Shown in pieces: positions 1 to 9,180 of a stretch of DNA of 30,509 nt (its first letter is position 1; each line of letters opens with the position of its first letter). The stretch is from Chara braunii (taxonomy: Eukaryota; Streptophyta; Charophyceae; Charales; Characeae), in contig BFEA01000369.1 of assembly GCA_003427395.1 (NCBI GenBank), positions 396,737-427,245 of the forward strand. The letters are read 5' to 3'. The position numbers and the translations under genes are program-made. The notes beneath the pieces were generated by a model. That model searched no databases and was not told the origin of the DNA. It saw only the letters and a program-made list of their open reading frames with translations.

Positions 1-472
1 AGGAAAATAAAAAAACGAAAGCATATAACGACAGACTAAGGTACACAAACGACAATACTTTTCTCAAGAACACCCTGCAAAAAATTTCAAAAAAACAAAA
101 ACTCGTGATACACCTCCAAGTAGAATGGCACGAAAGATAAGGACAAACTACATCACGAAGTAAGTGCCTTAGCACAAGCAGTATAAACCCACTATAAAAC
201 GACTAATTAGACTGCGACCGCTCCCACTACTGCATATACATACCGCAAAAAAACATGCATATGGTGAGAGACTGGCATACACAAACGACGAGACGTTTCC
301 ATGTACACCCCGCAGAGAAGGTTTCAGAAAAATAAAAACTCGTGATAACACTTCCAACGAGATTGGCACGTAGAATCGGGACAACATACATAATGAAAAA
401 TACGCCGTAACATGAGCACTACAAAGCCAATAAAACGACTAATTAGAATACGATCGCTCCTACTACTACCTA
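1..472. repeat. Two diverged ~236-bp tandem copies, AT-rich
   Basis: Two copies lie head to tail with a constant offset of 236 bases. TACACAAACGAC occurs at 42 and 278, and AAAACGACTAATTAGA occurs at 196 and 432. The stretch around AACTCGTGATA is also shared. Both copies carry many substitutions and small indels, so the duplication is old or belongs to a satellite-like array cut by the window start. Short minus-strand reading frames here repeat the same peptide in each copy and look like by-products of the repeat. I do not recognise the family. Confidence 0.75.
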
Positions 473-621
473 TTTTCTGAACTATGTACAAGGTCCTGTT
501 ATGCGCGTCGTAACCCATACATTCGTACAGACCACTCAACTACAGAAGCCATGACCAAACACGTTATTTTCTCTCTTCAACCTAAAATGACAGAACCCCC
601 TCTCCTCCAAAATCAGATTAA

Positions 622-709
622 ATCAAACCCCTCCCATAAACATACCTAGAATCAAACCCCTCCCATAAAACATACCCAGAATCAAACCCCTCCCATAAAC
701 ATACCCAGA
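622..709. repeat. Three tandem copies of a 29-30 bp unit
   Basis: The unit begins ATCAAACCCCTCCCATAAA and is repeated at 622-650, 651-680 and 681-709, with one extra A in the middle copy. It is a simple minisatellite with no coding potential. Confidence 0.9.
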
Positions 710-1589
710 ATACGCCTTGCTTACTACCCCTTTCATTTCCTTACTTTCAAGTTAGATCCACACGCAACTATATACAATGGTGCTAGCTTGCATTGCTATC
801 TACCGCAACCCGACCGACACTACCGGACTTGCCCGCAATTGCTTGCTGCGGACTCCTACAGCCATGGAGCACGGGATCTGCAATGATCCCACCTCATTCC
901 CCTCGCCTACGCTCGCGCGCCGAACAAGCACGAGTGACCTAATGCTCGCGGACCTACAACGCCATCGCTAACACACTCTCTAATCCCCTCCTGTCATCGG
1001 TGCACTCCATTGCGTTCTACGAGCGGCCTAACACACAGAGGGAGAATGGCGTCCGTTGAATAGATGTCGTCTTCACAGACATTCCGCTCACAGGTATGGG
1101 TTTACTTGAACATACCCCTAACCTTCCCCAAGCCCCCTCTTTCCTCACCTCCCCCTAACCTCCCTGACCTACAAACTAACATGGAGCTACATCCGTCTGA
1201 CGAGCTGCTATTGGTGCTAAGCGTCGAAAAGCGCGCTTCAGGGCGTGCACCCCCCCTATGGCTGTCCTCAACAGCCATCGCTAACCTTAATTACTAACTC
1301 TAGTTACTAAAACGCTCCCCCATAACCTAAATCACAAACCCCTCTTGCATCCTCACAGATGAGCTGATGGCTAAAACACCCACTATGTTTAAGCTGCTGC
1401 TAACCTGTCGCGATATGACAGATGTGATGTTCTTCTTTCCTGATTAAAGGGCCTTTACCCGATTCAGACCCTGTTCGGCAAACGCAACATAGAGGGGTCA
1501 CCCGCCAGGGCCCAACTCGTAAAAGCAGATCAAAGGACATGTTCTCTGGGTCAAAAGTCACATCCTAGCTAAGTAAAAGCTAATGTCAA
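710..1589. other. No supported gene
   Basis: This stretch contains only short reading frames (for example 777-971 and 1064-1297) with no recognisable domain, no codon bias and no conserved motif. It may include the unmapped left part of the E1 LTR, whose start I cannot place because no partner LTR is present. Confidence 0.5.
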
Positions 1590-2606
1590 AGGTCACAGTT
1601 GCGCCTTGTACGAACAACTGCAATATTTGGATTTGAGAGTCTCATCTGTTCGTCCAGGGGGTGCGCAGGTCATGTTTGTTCAAGCAAGAGATGTGTCTGT
1701 TCGTGCAGTATAAGTGTCTGTTCGTGCAGAATGTGTGTCTGTCCAAAAGGAAGTCAAAGGGCAGGTTCCCTGTTCTGTCTAAGTCTAATAGGGGGTCTAG
1801 ATTCAGACACCCAGTCCGAAATCCAGGCCAGATGGCCGCAGCAGCAGCAGACCCTGAGGGGAAAATACTGGGACACATACATATGCATGGGTCTGGGACT
1901 GAAGGAGGCCCAAAGTGCCAATACAGACCAATGCAGACCTCGCCAGGGGAGGCCAGCAGTATAAAGCAATAGGCCAGCATCCCTTGACATCAGATTCCCA
2001 CTGGCATATTGGCGTGGAAGTGTTGTGTGCACTTGTGCGCTAGCTGGCTGGGTTTCCTAACCAAATACGTTATGAATATGCGCTAGAGGAGAAGCTGGCT
2101 GAGAGGAGGAAGAGAGTTGGGCGCTGGCTTGCTAGTGGCAGCCATAGCTGCGCCAGCTTGTTAGTATAGGTAATGGGTTAGTAATTAGTCTACAGTGAGT
2201 AGCATTCAAAGTAGATCTTCGTAGTAGGAGTGTGCATGTATGGTGGGACAAGAGGACCAAGACTGAGACCCAAGAGAGAGAGAGAAGAGAGAGAGAGTGG
2301 GGTAGGTTATGGTTATGGTGAATACTTACCTGCTGAGCGCTGTACTTGAGTTGTGGTGGTGGCGCTGGCTGAGCCAGGTCCCGTTCGTGAGACATAAGAG
2401 AGATACTCGTGATAATGTTGGGCGCTGAACTTTGGATCTCGATATACTCTTGTATAATGTGTTAACGATAAATTGAGCTGCGCATCTTGGTTCTATCCCA
2501 TCTCGTTTGGACTATGTGTGAGCTTCATCTCTTGTGTGAGTCATTGTCCATGCGTGCGTTGTGATACACTCCAGCAAGAGGAGGACAGACAGGTCCCTTG
2601 CTATCT
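1590..2606 (+). mobile_element. Probable 5' LTR of retrotransposon E1 (left end uncertain)
   Basis: The stretch lies directly upstream of an initiator-Met primer-binding site and has LTR-like content. It carries a TATA-like TATAAAG at 1960-1966, a purine-rich GA tract at 2272-2300, and motifs shared with the LTRs of E2 and E4 such as GGGCGCTG, GCCATAGC (2141-2148) and ACTTACCTG (2324-2332). No second LTR is in the window, so the left boundary is only a guess from the ~1.1 kb length of the neighbouring LTRs. The right end lacks an obvious terminal CA next to the primer site, so the LTR could end a few bases earlier. Confidence 0.5.
1960..1966 (+). promoter_or_regulatory. TATA-like box in E1 LTR
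   Basis: TATAAAG lies about 650 bases before the primer-binding site, the position expected for the U3/R promoter of a ~1 kb LTR. The assignment rests on motif and position only. Confidence 0.4.
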
Positions 2607-2618
2607 TGGTATCAGAGC
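2607..2618 (+). promoter_or_regulatory. Primer-binding site of E1 (tRNA-iMet type)
   Basis: TGGTATCAGAGC is the classic complement to the 3' end of plant initiator-Met tRNA, where reverse transcription of most plant LTR retrotransposons starts. It fixes E1 as a plus-strand element whose 5' LTR lies just upstream. Confidence 0.85.
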
Positions 2619-3456
2619 AGATGCTTGTTGCACTCACTGCGCTGGCATGAGTAAGGCCGGCGAGAAGAAGAAGAGAACGCTGGCTTGAAGATGATGTTGG
2701 TGATGGTAGAGTTGTGAGAGAGATGGATTGGGATAGGGGGAGAAGTAAGCCGAAGAGGAAGGGGCAGAAGATTACTTACCTGGAGCATTGGAGTGCGGAG
2801 CGACGAGGAGCTTCCTCAACGATTGCTTCAAAAGAGAGAAGGACCTCCATTCCCCTTACCTGGCTGTGTGTGTGTGTGTACTCTACTTTTTTCCCTCTCT
2901 GGTGGTCGTTGCTGCTGCTGTCTACCTAAGGTCCGGTCTGAGAGTCAGGATACAAGTGTCTGGTCACACGCGAAGTAGCAGTGGTCAGAGTCCTGGTGGT
3001 CTTCTCTTCTATAAAAGGTAGTAAAGGTGGGGGGAACACTGGTTGTAGTGGTTGATTGCCACGTCAGATAGCAGTCACAACATAAGGTCTAAGCTGGGCA
3101 GTGGTAGTAGTGTGATACAGCATTGTCCAGGCATCTGACAAGTACACACTCCAAGTACCCCCTGCGCAAGAGGACAGACAAGCAGGGTTAATAAAAGGAA
3201 AAATAAGACATTCAGTTCAGCAAGAAAGAAATAAAGGTACCAATTAAGAAGGAGACCAGCAGCGTTTAAAAAAAAAAGAAGTCTTATTGAGTTCCTTGCT
3301 ATTTGAAATTCGTTATTGTAAAAGCAGCGATTCTCAGAGGTAACAAAAAAAAAAAAAAACAAGCATAGTATCTCATCCACTTCAGGCTAAGTTTAGTGGC
3401 ACCTAAGGGAAGTATCTTGGTGGAGCGGCGGAGGACCACCTGTGTCGTCAGCCACC
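2619..3456 (+). other. E1 untranslated leader
   Basis: No sustained coding frame is seen between the primer site and the broken gag. The region holds a second ACTTACCTG at 2774-2782, a TATAAAAG at 3011-3018, a TG microsatellite near 2864-2880, and A-rich runs near 3267 and 3344. The stretch around 3106-3185 (GTGATACA ... AAGAGGACAGACAAGCAGGG) resembles the LTR end near 2559-2600, suggesting an internal duplication. Leaders of several hundred bases also occur in E3 and E4. Confidence 0.5.
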
Positions 3457-4327
3457 ATGGATGACTTCCCCATGCAGGGAATTATGGCCCTTTCTGTTTT
3501 ATTGGGCCCCCTCTTCCGAATCTTCTTTCCTCTGGGGTTTGGGAGAACATGCTCGTCCTAAATGATGATAAGGTCCGGTGTCGTGAAGCCAGGGCCAACG
3601 GCTGCAGAACAGGCTGAAGTGGAACGCCGCCAGGCTGAAAAGAAGAAAGAAAAAGACAAAAGGAAGAAGAAATAAAGAAGAAAGTGCAGGTAGAAGAAGA
3701 GAGAAAGAGGAGAGAAATGAGAGAAAAGTTAGACAGAGAAATGAAGGACGAATTGCAGATAATTGAAAAAGAAGATGAACCTGCCGATGATAGGCTCATC
3801 AGACGGCGGACGGAAAGAGGTGAGACTAGTCAGACAAGTGGAGGACTTGAGGTCAAGCCGCTGGACTGGTATGACCAGTATGCATACTCCAGCGATCGTG
3901 TAGAGGAGAGAGAGGAAGAAAGAGATGTATTTCTTGCAAAGTTGGCATCCATTGCAGACCAAAGAGAAAAAGATTTATTGCTTGAGGAAAAATGTACAGA
4001 ACTGCATAGCAAAATGTTAGCAGCGAAACGGCAGGAATTAGATGAAAGGAAAAGGCTGCAAGCAGAAGGTGCAAGGTTGCATAAGGAGTTACAAGATAAA
4101 AAAGACAAGCAAGCTGCAACGGAAGAGAAACTTGCCCTCTTAACAGAAACAGTCCTTCACACAAAGCAAGAGGTAGCGGCAATAAATAGTTCAGTAGGTC
4201 TCCCAATCTCCCTTGAAGTGCGAAATGATCAAAGAGAGAAAAAAATTTCGACTTCAGACTGCAAATGATTTATAGAACTGACTAACAGAATCCTAGAACT
4301 GAGAAAAAAAAATTACGAAAAGAAATG
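3457..4327 (+). pseudogene. E1 gag-like coiled-coil ORF, broken
   Basis: An ATG in a perfect GCCACCATGG context at 3457 opens the region, but the frame is shifted within about 100 bases. The main open stretch runs from 3639 to the TGA at 4266-4268 and continues in frame for ~18 helical codons to about 4327. It is strongly charged (Lys, Arg, Glu) with a heptad-like pattern, so it probably forms a long coiled coil. Its place after a primer-binding site, and the similar Glu/Lys-rich N-terminus of the E3 gag, suggest the N-terminal part of a Gag. No capsid, zinc knuckle or pol follows, because the sequence switches to inverted E2 DNA. No domain was recognised directly, so the Gag call is inference. 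Confidence 0.55.
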
Positions 4328-4690
4328 ATAAATATTCGGATTTTCTCAGATGAGAATATTCGCAGTTTGGAAAATAATACCTGCAGGAGGGATTTCCAGT
4401 ACCGTTTTCAGAAAAACGAAATTCGAAAAAATAGATATTCTGAATTTCTAAGTAACGGGAAATGCAACAGGAAATCGAAATTTTTGAAAAGAAGAATATT
4501 CCGGATTTTTAACAACGAAATTTTGAATTTTCAGAGGAAAAACGAAAATGGGAATTTCAGATGTTGTGCTATTACGATTTTCCACAACAGAATAGCGAGA
4601 AAACAAAATCCAAGAAAAGAAAAAAAAAATCGATTTTCGGCAGTAAGGTCAAAATCGTGATTTTGGGGCAATCTAGTGTGTTCTAATCAA
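4327..4690 (-). mobile_element. AT-rich leader of inverted element E2
   Basis: This AT-rich stretch lies just downstream, on the minus strand, of the E2 primer-binding site. It repeats AACGAAAT and GATATT/GAATTT-type words like those in the reverse complement of the E4 leader (14290-14520). The 111-residue plus-strand frame at 4325-4660 is rich in Asn, Lys, Arg and Phe from the base composition and looks non-coding. Its abrupt start at about 4327 marks a breakpoint with the E1 gag. Confidence 0.5.
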
Positions 4691-4760
4691 TCAATAAAGA
4701 CTAATCAACTACTTGGTCCCTGCACACGTGTCAGATCATGTTGTCCTGATTCACGTGCGG

Positions 4761-4774
4761 TGCACCGATACCAA
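4761..4774 (-). promoter_or_regulatory. Primer-binding site of inverted E2
   Basis: The minus strand reads TTGGTATCGGTGCA, close to the E4 site TTGGTATCGGAGCA. It follows directly after the minus-strand LTR end ...TAACA. This shows that an LTR retrotransposon in reverse orientation occupies this part of the window. Confidence 0.75.
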
Positions 4775-4775
4775 C

Positions 4776-5746
4776 TGTTAGAGGCCCAGTTGGGCGATGT
4801 ACATAGAAAACCAGGATCCGCAATGTGATAAAAAGGACTGAATGGACAATGCAGTGCAAGTGGAATCTCAACAATCAATGTACATAGAAAACCAGGATCC
4901 GCAGGGAAGACTTGGATACAAAGCCTGACCTGACCAGGACTTACCTCATTCACATAGTATCAGATAGCGAAGCAAAATGCTACAATGCTAATAACTAGCC
5001 CAATCAAGGTTTGAAAGCAGACCAAACATACATCGTATCCATCACCAGGTGTGAAGGAGCCTGGCGCTGTACACAGGAAGAAAGCGCCAAGTCCAGACAT
5101 ACACAGACGAAGAGGAGGGAATCAGACGAAAGGAGGGAGAGAGATGGGAATGTCGTCAACACCAAGTCTTTGTCACAAGTCCCAAATAATCCCTCGCTGC
5201 AATGTTTGAAGTCCAAAAGTCGAGTCTGGATCCGATGTCACCAAGCTCTTTCTCTCTTCTCTTGTAGTCTGCAGATGCAGTGAAGTCAGATGATGAGAGG
5301 GGGGAGAAGGATATGTTGGACTGAGAAGAGGAAGAAGAAAAACTTTCTCTCTCTGTTACGAGCCAGATACTAACCTGTGATGTTGGCGCTGTGCTGCAGG
5401 TACCTCGAAGACAAAGCTGGAGGAACGACGCTGCAGGTAAGTACCTCTGGCCTCCGCCCAATCTCTCTCTCTCTAGTGCTATCCTAGCTATGGCGCCCAA
5501 CGCTGGAGACTACAGCTACCTACTGCGCCCAGCGCTGAAGAATAAAAGCTAACGCTACTACTACCCTGCAGCGATCCCTCCAGAGTGCTGCTGCCGAATC
5601 CTAAAGACTACAACTGCCTCCTGTCTACCCGTGAAGTGCATGGGAAGTCCCTATGTACTACCTCGGTCTGCCTGAAGGGCGAGCCAGGCCGAGGAGGCTG
5701 CTCTTGCCAATGCCAAAGTGTGCCAGGGGCTGGCGCTGCAGCAGTT
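4776..5746 (-). mobile_element. Inverted, 5'-truncated LTR of E2, related to the E4 LTR
   Basis: The reverse complement aligns in order with the E4 LTR from about 300 bases into it: GGCATTGGCAAGAGCAGCCTCC, the block around TAGTACATAGG, TTCCCATGCACTTCACGGGTAG, AGCGCTGGGCGC, the block around CTTCGAGGTACCTGCA, GGATCCAGACTCGAC and ACTTGGTGTTGACGACATTC are shared, with many substitutions between. The LTR ends in TAACA next to the primer site. Its first ~300 bases are missing exactly where the E3 5' LTR starts (5747), so E3 inserted into it. A 26-base direct repeat (4797-4822 and 4878-4903, offset 81) lies near its end. Confidence 0.8.
4797..4903. repeat. 26-bp direct repeat, offset 81
   Basis: A perfect 26-base copy containing ACATAGAAAACCAGGATCC is present at 4797-4822 and 4878-4903. 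It lies inside the U5-like end of the inverted E2 LTR. Confidence 0.9.
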
Positions 5747-5822
5747 TGAAACGGTTTCACCCACTTGACCTGGTACTGCAGTCACAGAGATTCGATCCCT
5801 AGACCTGTGCCCTAACCCTGTG

Positions 5823-6012
5823 CATTGACCCTGTGTGCTGAGTGAGATTCGATCCCTAGACCTACCCTGTACCTGTACATAGACCCCGTGACCTGAGTAG
5901 GATTCGATCCCCAAACCNCATTGACCCTGTGTGCTGAGTGAGATTCGATCCCTAGACCTACCCTGTACCTGTACATAGACCCCGTGACCTGAGTAGGATT
6001 CGATCCCCAAAC
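5823..6012. repeat. Tandem 95-bp block with an N at the seam
   Basis: A block beginning CATTGACCCTGTGTGCTG is present at 5823-5917 and again from 5919. The single ambiguous base of the window (5918) lies exactly between them. The 3' LTR of the same element has the block only once (from about 22413). Confidence 0.9.
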
Positions 6013-6262
6013 CTATCCTACGGCTTAGGTTAGTCTGTAGTTTGGTCAGTAGGACTTGATCCCTAGGTCTGTAGATTAGCAGCTAGGTCTGTTACCAATA
6101 GGCCTAGAGAGTCTGTTCTAGAAGTCTCTACTGAGTCTGTCGAAAGTCTGTAGAGTCTGTAGGTTCTAGAAGTCCGTAGGGTTCTGTAGGGGGTTCCAGC
6201 CAGCATGTATCTGGGTAAGGGCTGCACGTGGGGAAGGTTCTGGAGCATGCAGAGAGTTCCAC

Positions 6263-6288
6263 ACGTTTTGGCCCAGAAGGCCAAACGT
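6263..6288. repeat. Inverted repeat (stem-loop) in E3 U3
   Basis: ACGTTTTGGCC (6263-6273) pairs with GGCCAAACGT (6279-6288) around CAGAA, with one bulged T. CACACGTTTTGGCCCAG also recurs at 6307-6323. It lies about 100 bases upstream of the TATA box, so it may be a protein-binding element rather than a terminator. Confidence 0.55.
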
Positions 6289-6365
6289 CTGGAAGCTTCC
6301 CTGGGCCACACGTTTTGGCCCAGGCCCACAGGTCTGGAGGCAGGGTCCGGGTACCTCCGAAGAAG

Positions 6366-6373
6366 TATAAATA
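6366..6373 (+). promoter_or_regulatory. TATA box of E3 LTR
   Basis: TATAAATA is a near-consensus plant TATA box inside the LTR. Transcription would start about 25-35 bases downstream, near 6400. The truncated 3' LTR ends well before the matching position. Confidence 0.65.
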
Positions 6374-6842
6374 AACAGGCAGCGTCCAGCCATTCATTCA
6401 TTCGCCTTGGAGCTATGCGGAAGAGCTGCCTTGGTATCTTGTGTATGGAGGTCTGCAGGTGCCCGGAGAAGAAGTGGGTTGTGAAGAAGACATCAGCCAT
6501 AGCGAACCAGCGAGGGAGACACTGGCGGCCATAGCTAGGAGGAGGAAGATGACAGCGGCCATAGCCGCCCAACTGTTGGTGTAGACGAGTGTACAGAGTG
6601 TGTGAGGCTGTGCTGAGTGGGGACATTCAGGGTGATCGTCGCACGTGCATACATGTGAGAGTGAGGGAGAGTGAGGCTGGTGGTAGAGACAGTGTTCGAC
6701 GGCCATAGCCGCAAGTTGTGCAGTTGTTCAGATTGAGTTTAAGACAAGTTCATTGTTGTTTTTGAGTTGAAAGAGTTCAGTTGTGCCATCGGTTCTCAAG
6801 TGTGCATGTTGTGAGCAAGTCCAGAGTTGAGTATGATTGCAT

Positions 6843-6852
6843 TGGTATCAGA
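6843..6852 (+). promoter_or_regulatory. Primer-binding site of E3 (tRNA-iMet type)
   Basis: TGGTATCAGA follows one base after the LTR end. The following bases (TC instead of GC) depart from the usual TGGTATCAGAGC, so the match to initiator-Met tRNA is shorter than in E1. Confidence 0.8.
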
Positions 6853-7600
6853 TCTGGTACCCGTTCTCCACGCTGGCGGAGCTGCAGCAGCGAGTTGGAA
6901 GAAGGAAGGAGCCGCCATAGCCAGAGATCGGCAGAGAGAGAAATAGAGAGAAAGGGAGAGAGAGAAAGAGAGAGAAGGGGGGACGACAGCCATAGCTGCC
7001 AAGCTCGGGAAAGAAGACAATCAGTAAGAAGAAAGAGAGAGACGCAGAGAGACGGAAGAAGAAGGTGACGAAGAGGGAGACGAAGTCAGCCATAGCCAAG
7101 GTGGAAAAGATGAAGGTTTTGACGAAGAAGAAGAAGGTCCACCATAGCCGGAACGTTGGAAGGTTGACCGGGGGAGTTGACCAACGTTGACCAGGAGTTG
7201 ATCAACGTTGACCGGGTGTTGACCAAGAGTTGACCAAGGGTGTTGACCGGGCGTTGACCAAAGTTGACCAGGAGCGTTGACCGGCGAGTTGACCAAGACC
7301 GTTGACCGGAGCGTCGACCCAGCTGGAGGGAGAAGATTACCGGTACCATCTCTCAATGCCCTGGCGTACCCCTTACCCCGTGGATGTGTACCTTCACCTT
7401 GGTACCTGCTGACGTTAAGTATGTCAAAGTCAGTCAGTCCTATCTCCCTATCACTTCTGTCCAGGTCGGTAGGATTCAGTGTATGTGGTCATAAAACCAT
7501 AAGTCTAGCCTGAGTAGTGAGTCAAAACCCCTCGATAGAAGTCAACCTGTGCGGTCTACGTGTTGAGGCACGGAATCGTTGTTGATTGTGCACTTTCACC
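6853..7600 (+). other. E3 leader, with GA tract, GCCATAGC repeats and TTGACC array
   Basis: About 750 bases lie between the primer site and the gag ATG without a convincing coding frame. The first part is purine-rich (GAGA runs 6930-6980) with several GCCATAGC octamers. The middle (7164-7307) is the TTGACC array described separately. The last part is ordinary sequence leading to CACCATGG at 7598-7604. Confidence 0.6.
7164..7307 (+). repeat. Array of twelve TTGACC (W-box-like) motifs
   Basis: Exact TTGACC starts at 7164, 7177, 7187, 7208, 7219, 7230, 7243, 7254, 7264, 7277, 7289 and 7302, all in one orientation and most preceded by G. A TTGATC variant at 7198 fills the only gap and TCGACC at 7314 follows. 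Spacing is 10-13 bases, about one helical turn. TTGAC[C/T] is the core of the W-box bound by plant WRKY factors; binding here is inference. Confidence 0.8.
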
Positions 7601-8482
7601 ATGGTGACCACCAGGATTGGGTTTAGTACCACACCCTACAGCAAGGAGCAAGAAGAGAGAGTTGCCGCCCTTCTGCGTGAAAGGAAGGAAAAGATGGAGA
7701 AAAGGGGATTAATCAAGCAGGCCAAGATGCTGGCCCTGCTGGAGGAACAAGAGGCAAAGCAGAGGCAGATGGAGGAGGAGCTGAAGAAGGAGCATGAGGA
7801 GAAGATGGCGGCTATACAAGAGGAGGTGGAGGAAGAAGAAGAGGAAGAAGTAGAGGAAGAAGAGCCATTGGAGAGAAGGAGAGGGGAAGCAAGCACAAGC
7901 AAAGAAATTGAGATTGCAAGGATTGCAGAAGAGTGGGCCGCACATTTGGAGTTGGGGGAAGATAGGGAGGCCAAGATGGTCATTCCCCAAGAAGAGAGAG
8001 AAGCAACAAGGAGGAAGATTGAGACGGAAAGGGACCCGGTGAGGAGAAAGGCGAAGGAGGAAGAACAGCAAATGGCATGGAGATACAGGCTGTCCCAAGA
8101 GAGGGTAAGACGATTGGAAGCGGCGGAAAAGGCAGAGAAGGATCTGAAAGCGGCGGAGACTAGGATGGGAAAAATCAGGGAACAGACGGAGATAGCTACT
8201 AAGCTCAACACCCCGACTCAGAGCGTACAATCTTTACTAATTGCACACCACGAAAAAACACAGTATATTTGTAGTTTAGAAGTAAAGGTAGATGCAATGC
8301 GCGCTGGGTTCAAAGATTTTGCGAGTGACATGATGAAATACTTATTGGCCGAAGTCCACAATGCAATTAGTAAGACCCGAGAGTTCTGTATTGGCGCCAT
8401 TGAGGGCGCCAAGTTAGCGACTCCTAAGGAAGAGGAGCCAGCCCCACCACGCTGTGAGAAAGTCAAGGTCCGTTTTCCCTAA
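7601..8482 (+). pseudogene. gag: E3 gag, N-terminal coiled-coil part
   Basis: The ATG at 7601 has a good Kozak context (CACCATGG). The reading frame is also open five codons upstream, but from a TTG. The product is ~293 residues and very rich in Glu, Lys and Arg. It has long helical stretches and a run of Glu around residues 79-93, so it is predicted to be a coiled coil, then a more ordinary segment (VKVDAMRAGFKDFA, VHNAISKTREFC). The frame ends at TAA 8480-8482, but sequence resembling the start of a capsid domain (PFSGKKGEDFD) follows in frame, so the stop probably broke a longer gag. A frameshift then moves the capsid to another frame, and a 92-bp duplication follows. Confidence 0.7.
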
Positions 8483-8498
8483 CCCTTCAGTGGAAAGA

Positions 8499-8682
8499 AG
8501 GGTGAGGATTTCGATCTGGGAGGCCAACGTGCACTCCTACTTGTACTTACAGGGAGTCACGCCTGAGGAGCATGTTTTGGTTGCCTTCCAAGGGTGAGGA
8601 TTTCGATCTGGGAGGCCAACGTGCACTCCTACTTGTACTTACAGGGAGTCACGCCTGAGGAGCATGTTTTGGTTGCCTTCCA
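8499..8682. repeat. 92-bp exact tandem duplication in E3 gag
   Basis: AGGGTGAGGATTTCG starts at 8499 and again at 8591, and the sequence between is repeated essentially exactly. Since 92 is not a multiple of three, the duplication itself shifts the frame. Confidence 0.92.
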
Positions 8683-9172
8683 GGCCCTTCGGGACGAGGC
8701 GACTAGCTTTGCTAGGTCGCTAGCCCGGGCTGCGAACTGTGATAACGATATGGTGACGTATTCGAGACTTACACCTCTCTCGGAGTTCCTGAAATCGCTC
8801 AGGGAGCGATTCTCAGATGTGACGCGGAGGCTCAAAGCCTCCGACAAACTCCAAATGATACACACTCGCCAGTGGAAGAGTGTGCAAGCCCTCAAGTCCG
8901 CCATGGACGAACTGATTGCGGTCCCTGGGCATGGAGCAACCGATGCCCAGCTCCTTAAACTCTTCTACCGTGCCCTGCCTGAAAATATTCAGTGACAGTT
9001 CTTCGAAAAGAAGAATCAGCAGGGCATGACTTATGATACACTTAGTCGGGAGGCAGTTACATTTGCCGCCCAAGCGTCGCTAGTTACCACGTTCTGGCAC
9101 AAAGATCTGTCAAGGGAAAAACGTGGAAGGGACGCACCATCTCGGGCCAAATCAAGGCCAAAGATAGTATAA
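8594..9172 (+). pseudogene. gag: E3 gag, capsid-like part
   Basis: The second duplicated copy opens a frame with features of the retrotransposon gag (capsid) family: a Trp-containing helix (WEANVHSYLYLQGV), then TSFARSLARA, an FLKSLRERFSD helix and LKLFYRALPENIQ. This fits the usual core in which an F/L-x-x-L...RF motif is followed by helical bundles. The frame is stopped by TGA at 8993-8995 (CAG TGA CAG, plausibly from CGA) and continues in the same frame (FFEKKNQQGM) to TAA 9170-9172. The zinc-knuckle segment then follows in another frame. Assignment is by pattern and position. Confidence 0.65.
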
Positions 9173-9180
9173 TTCTGACA

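Larger units (their letters stand above)
5747..6841 (+). mobile_element. E3 5' LTR
   Basis: The start (TGAAACGGTTTCACCCA) aligns with the truncated 3' LTR at 22339 (TGTAACGGTTTCACCCA), and the two copies match closely for ~360 bases after removal of one internal duplication. The end is ...GATTGCA, one base before the primer-binding site. Repeated GATTCGATCCC words lie at 5789, 5846, 5901, 5942 and 5997. A TATA box is at 6366, so U3 is about 620 bases. Confidence 0.85.

Noticed and set aside
777-1297. Short plus-strand frames of 64 and 77 codons
   Set aside because: No motif, no homologue in the window and no codon pattern.
1599-1980. Overlapping frames of ~100-120 codons on both strands
   Set aside because: They occupy the E1 LTR region in several frames at once, are Cys-rich from a GTCTGTTCGTGCA repeat, and show no conserved motif.
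6063-6706. Minus-strand frame of 187 codons and overlapping frames
   Set aside because: They lie wholly inside the E3 LTR, antisense to its promoter, with no recognisable domain.
7636-8230. Minus-strand frames of 191 and 173 codons
   Set aside because: They are Ser/Leu-rich mirrors of the Glu/Lys-rich E3 gag coiled coil.
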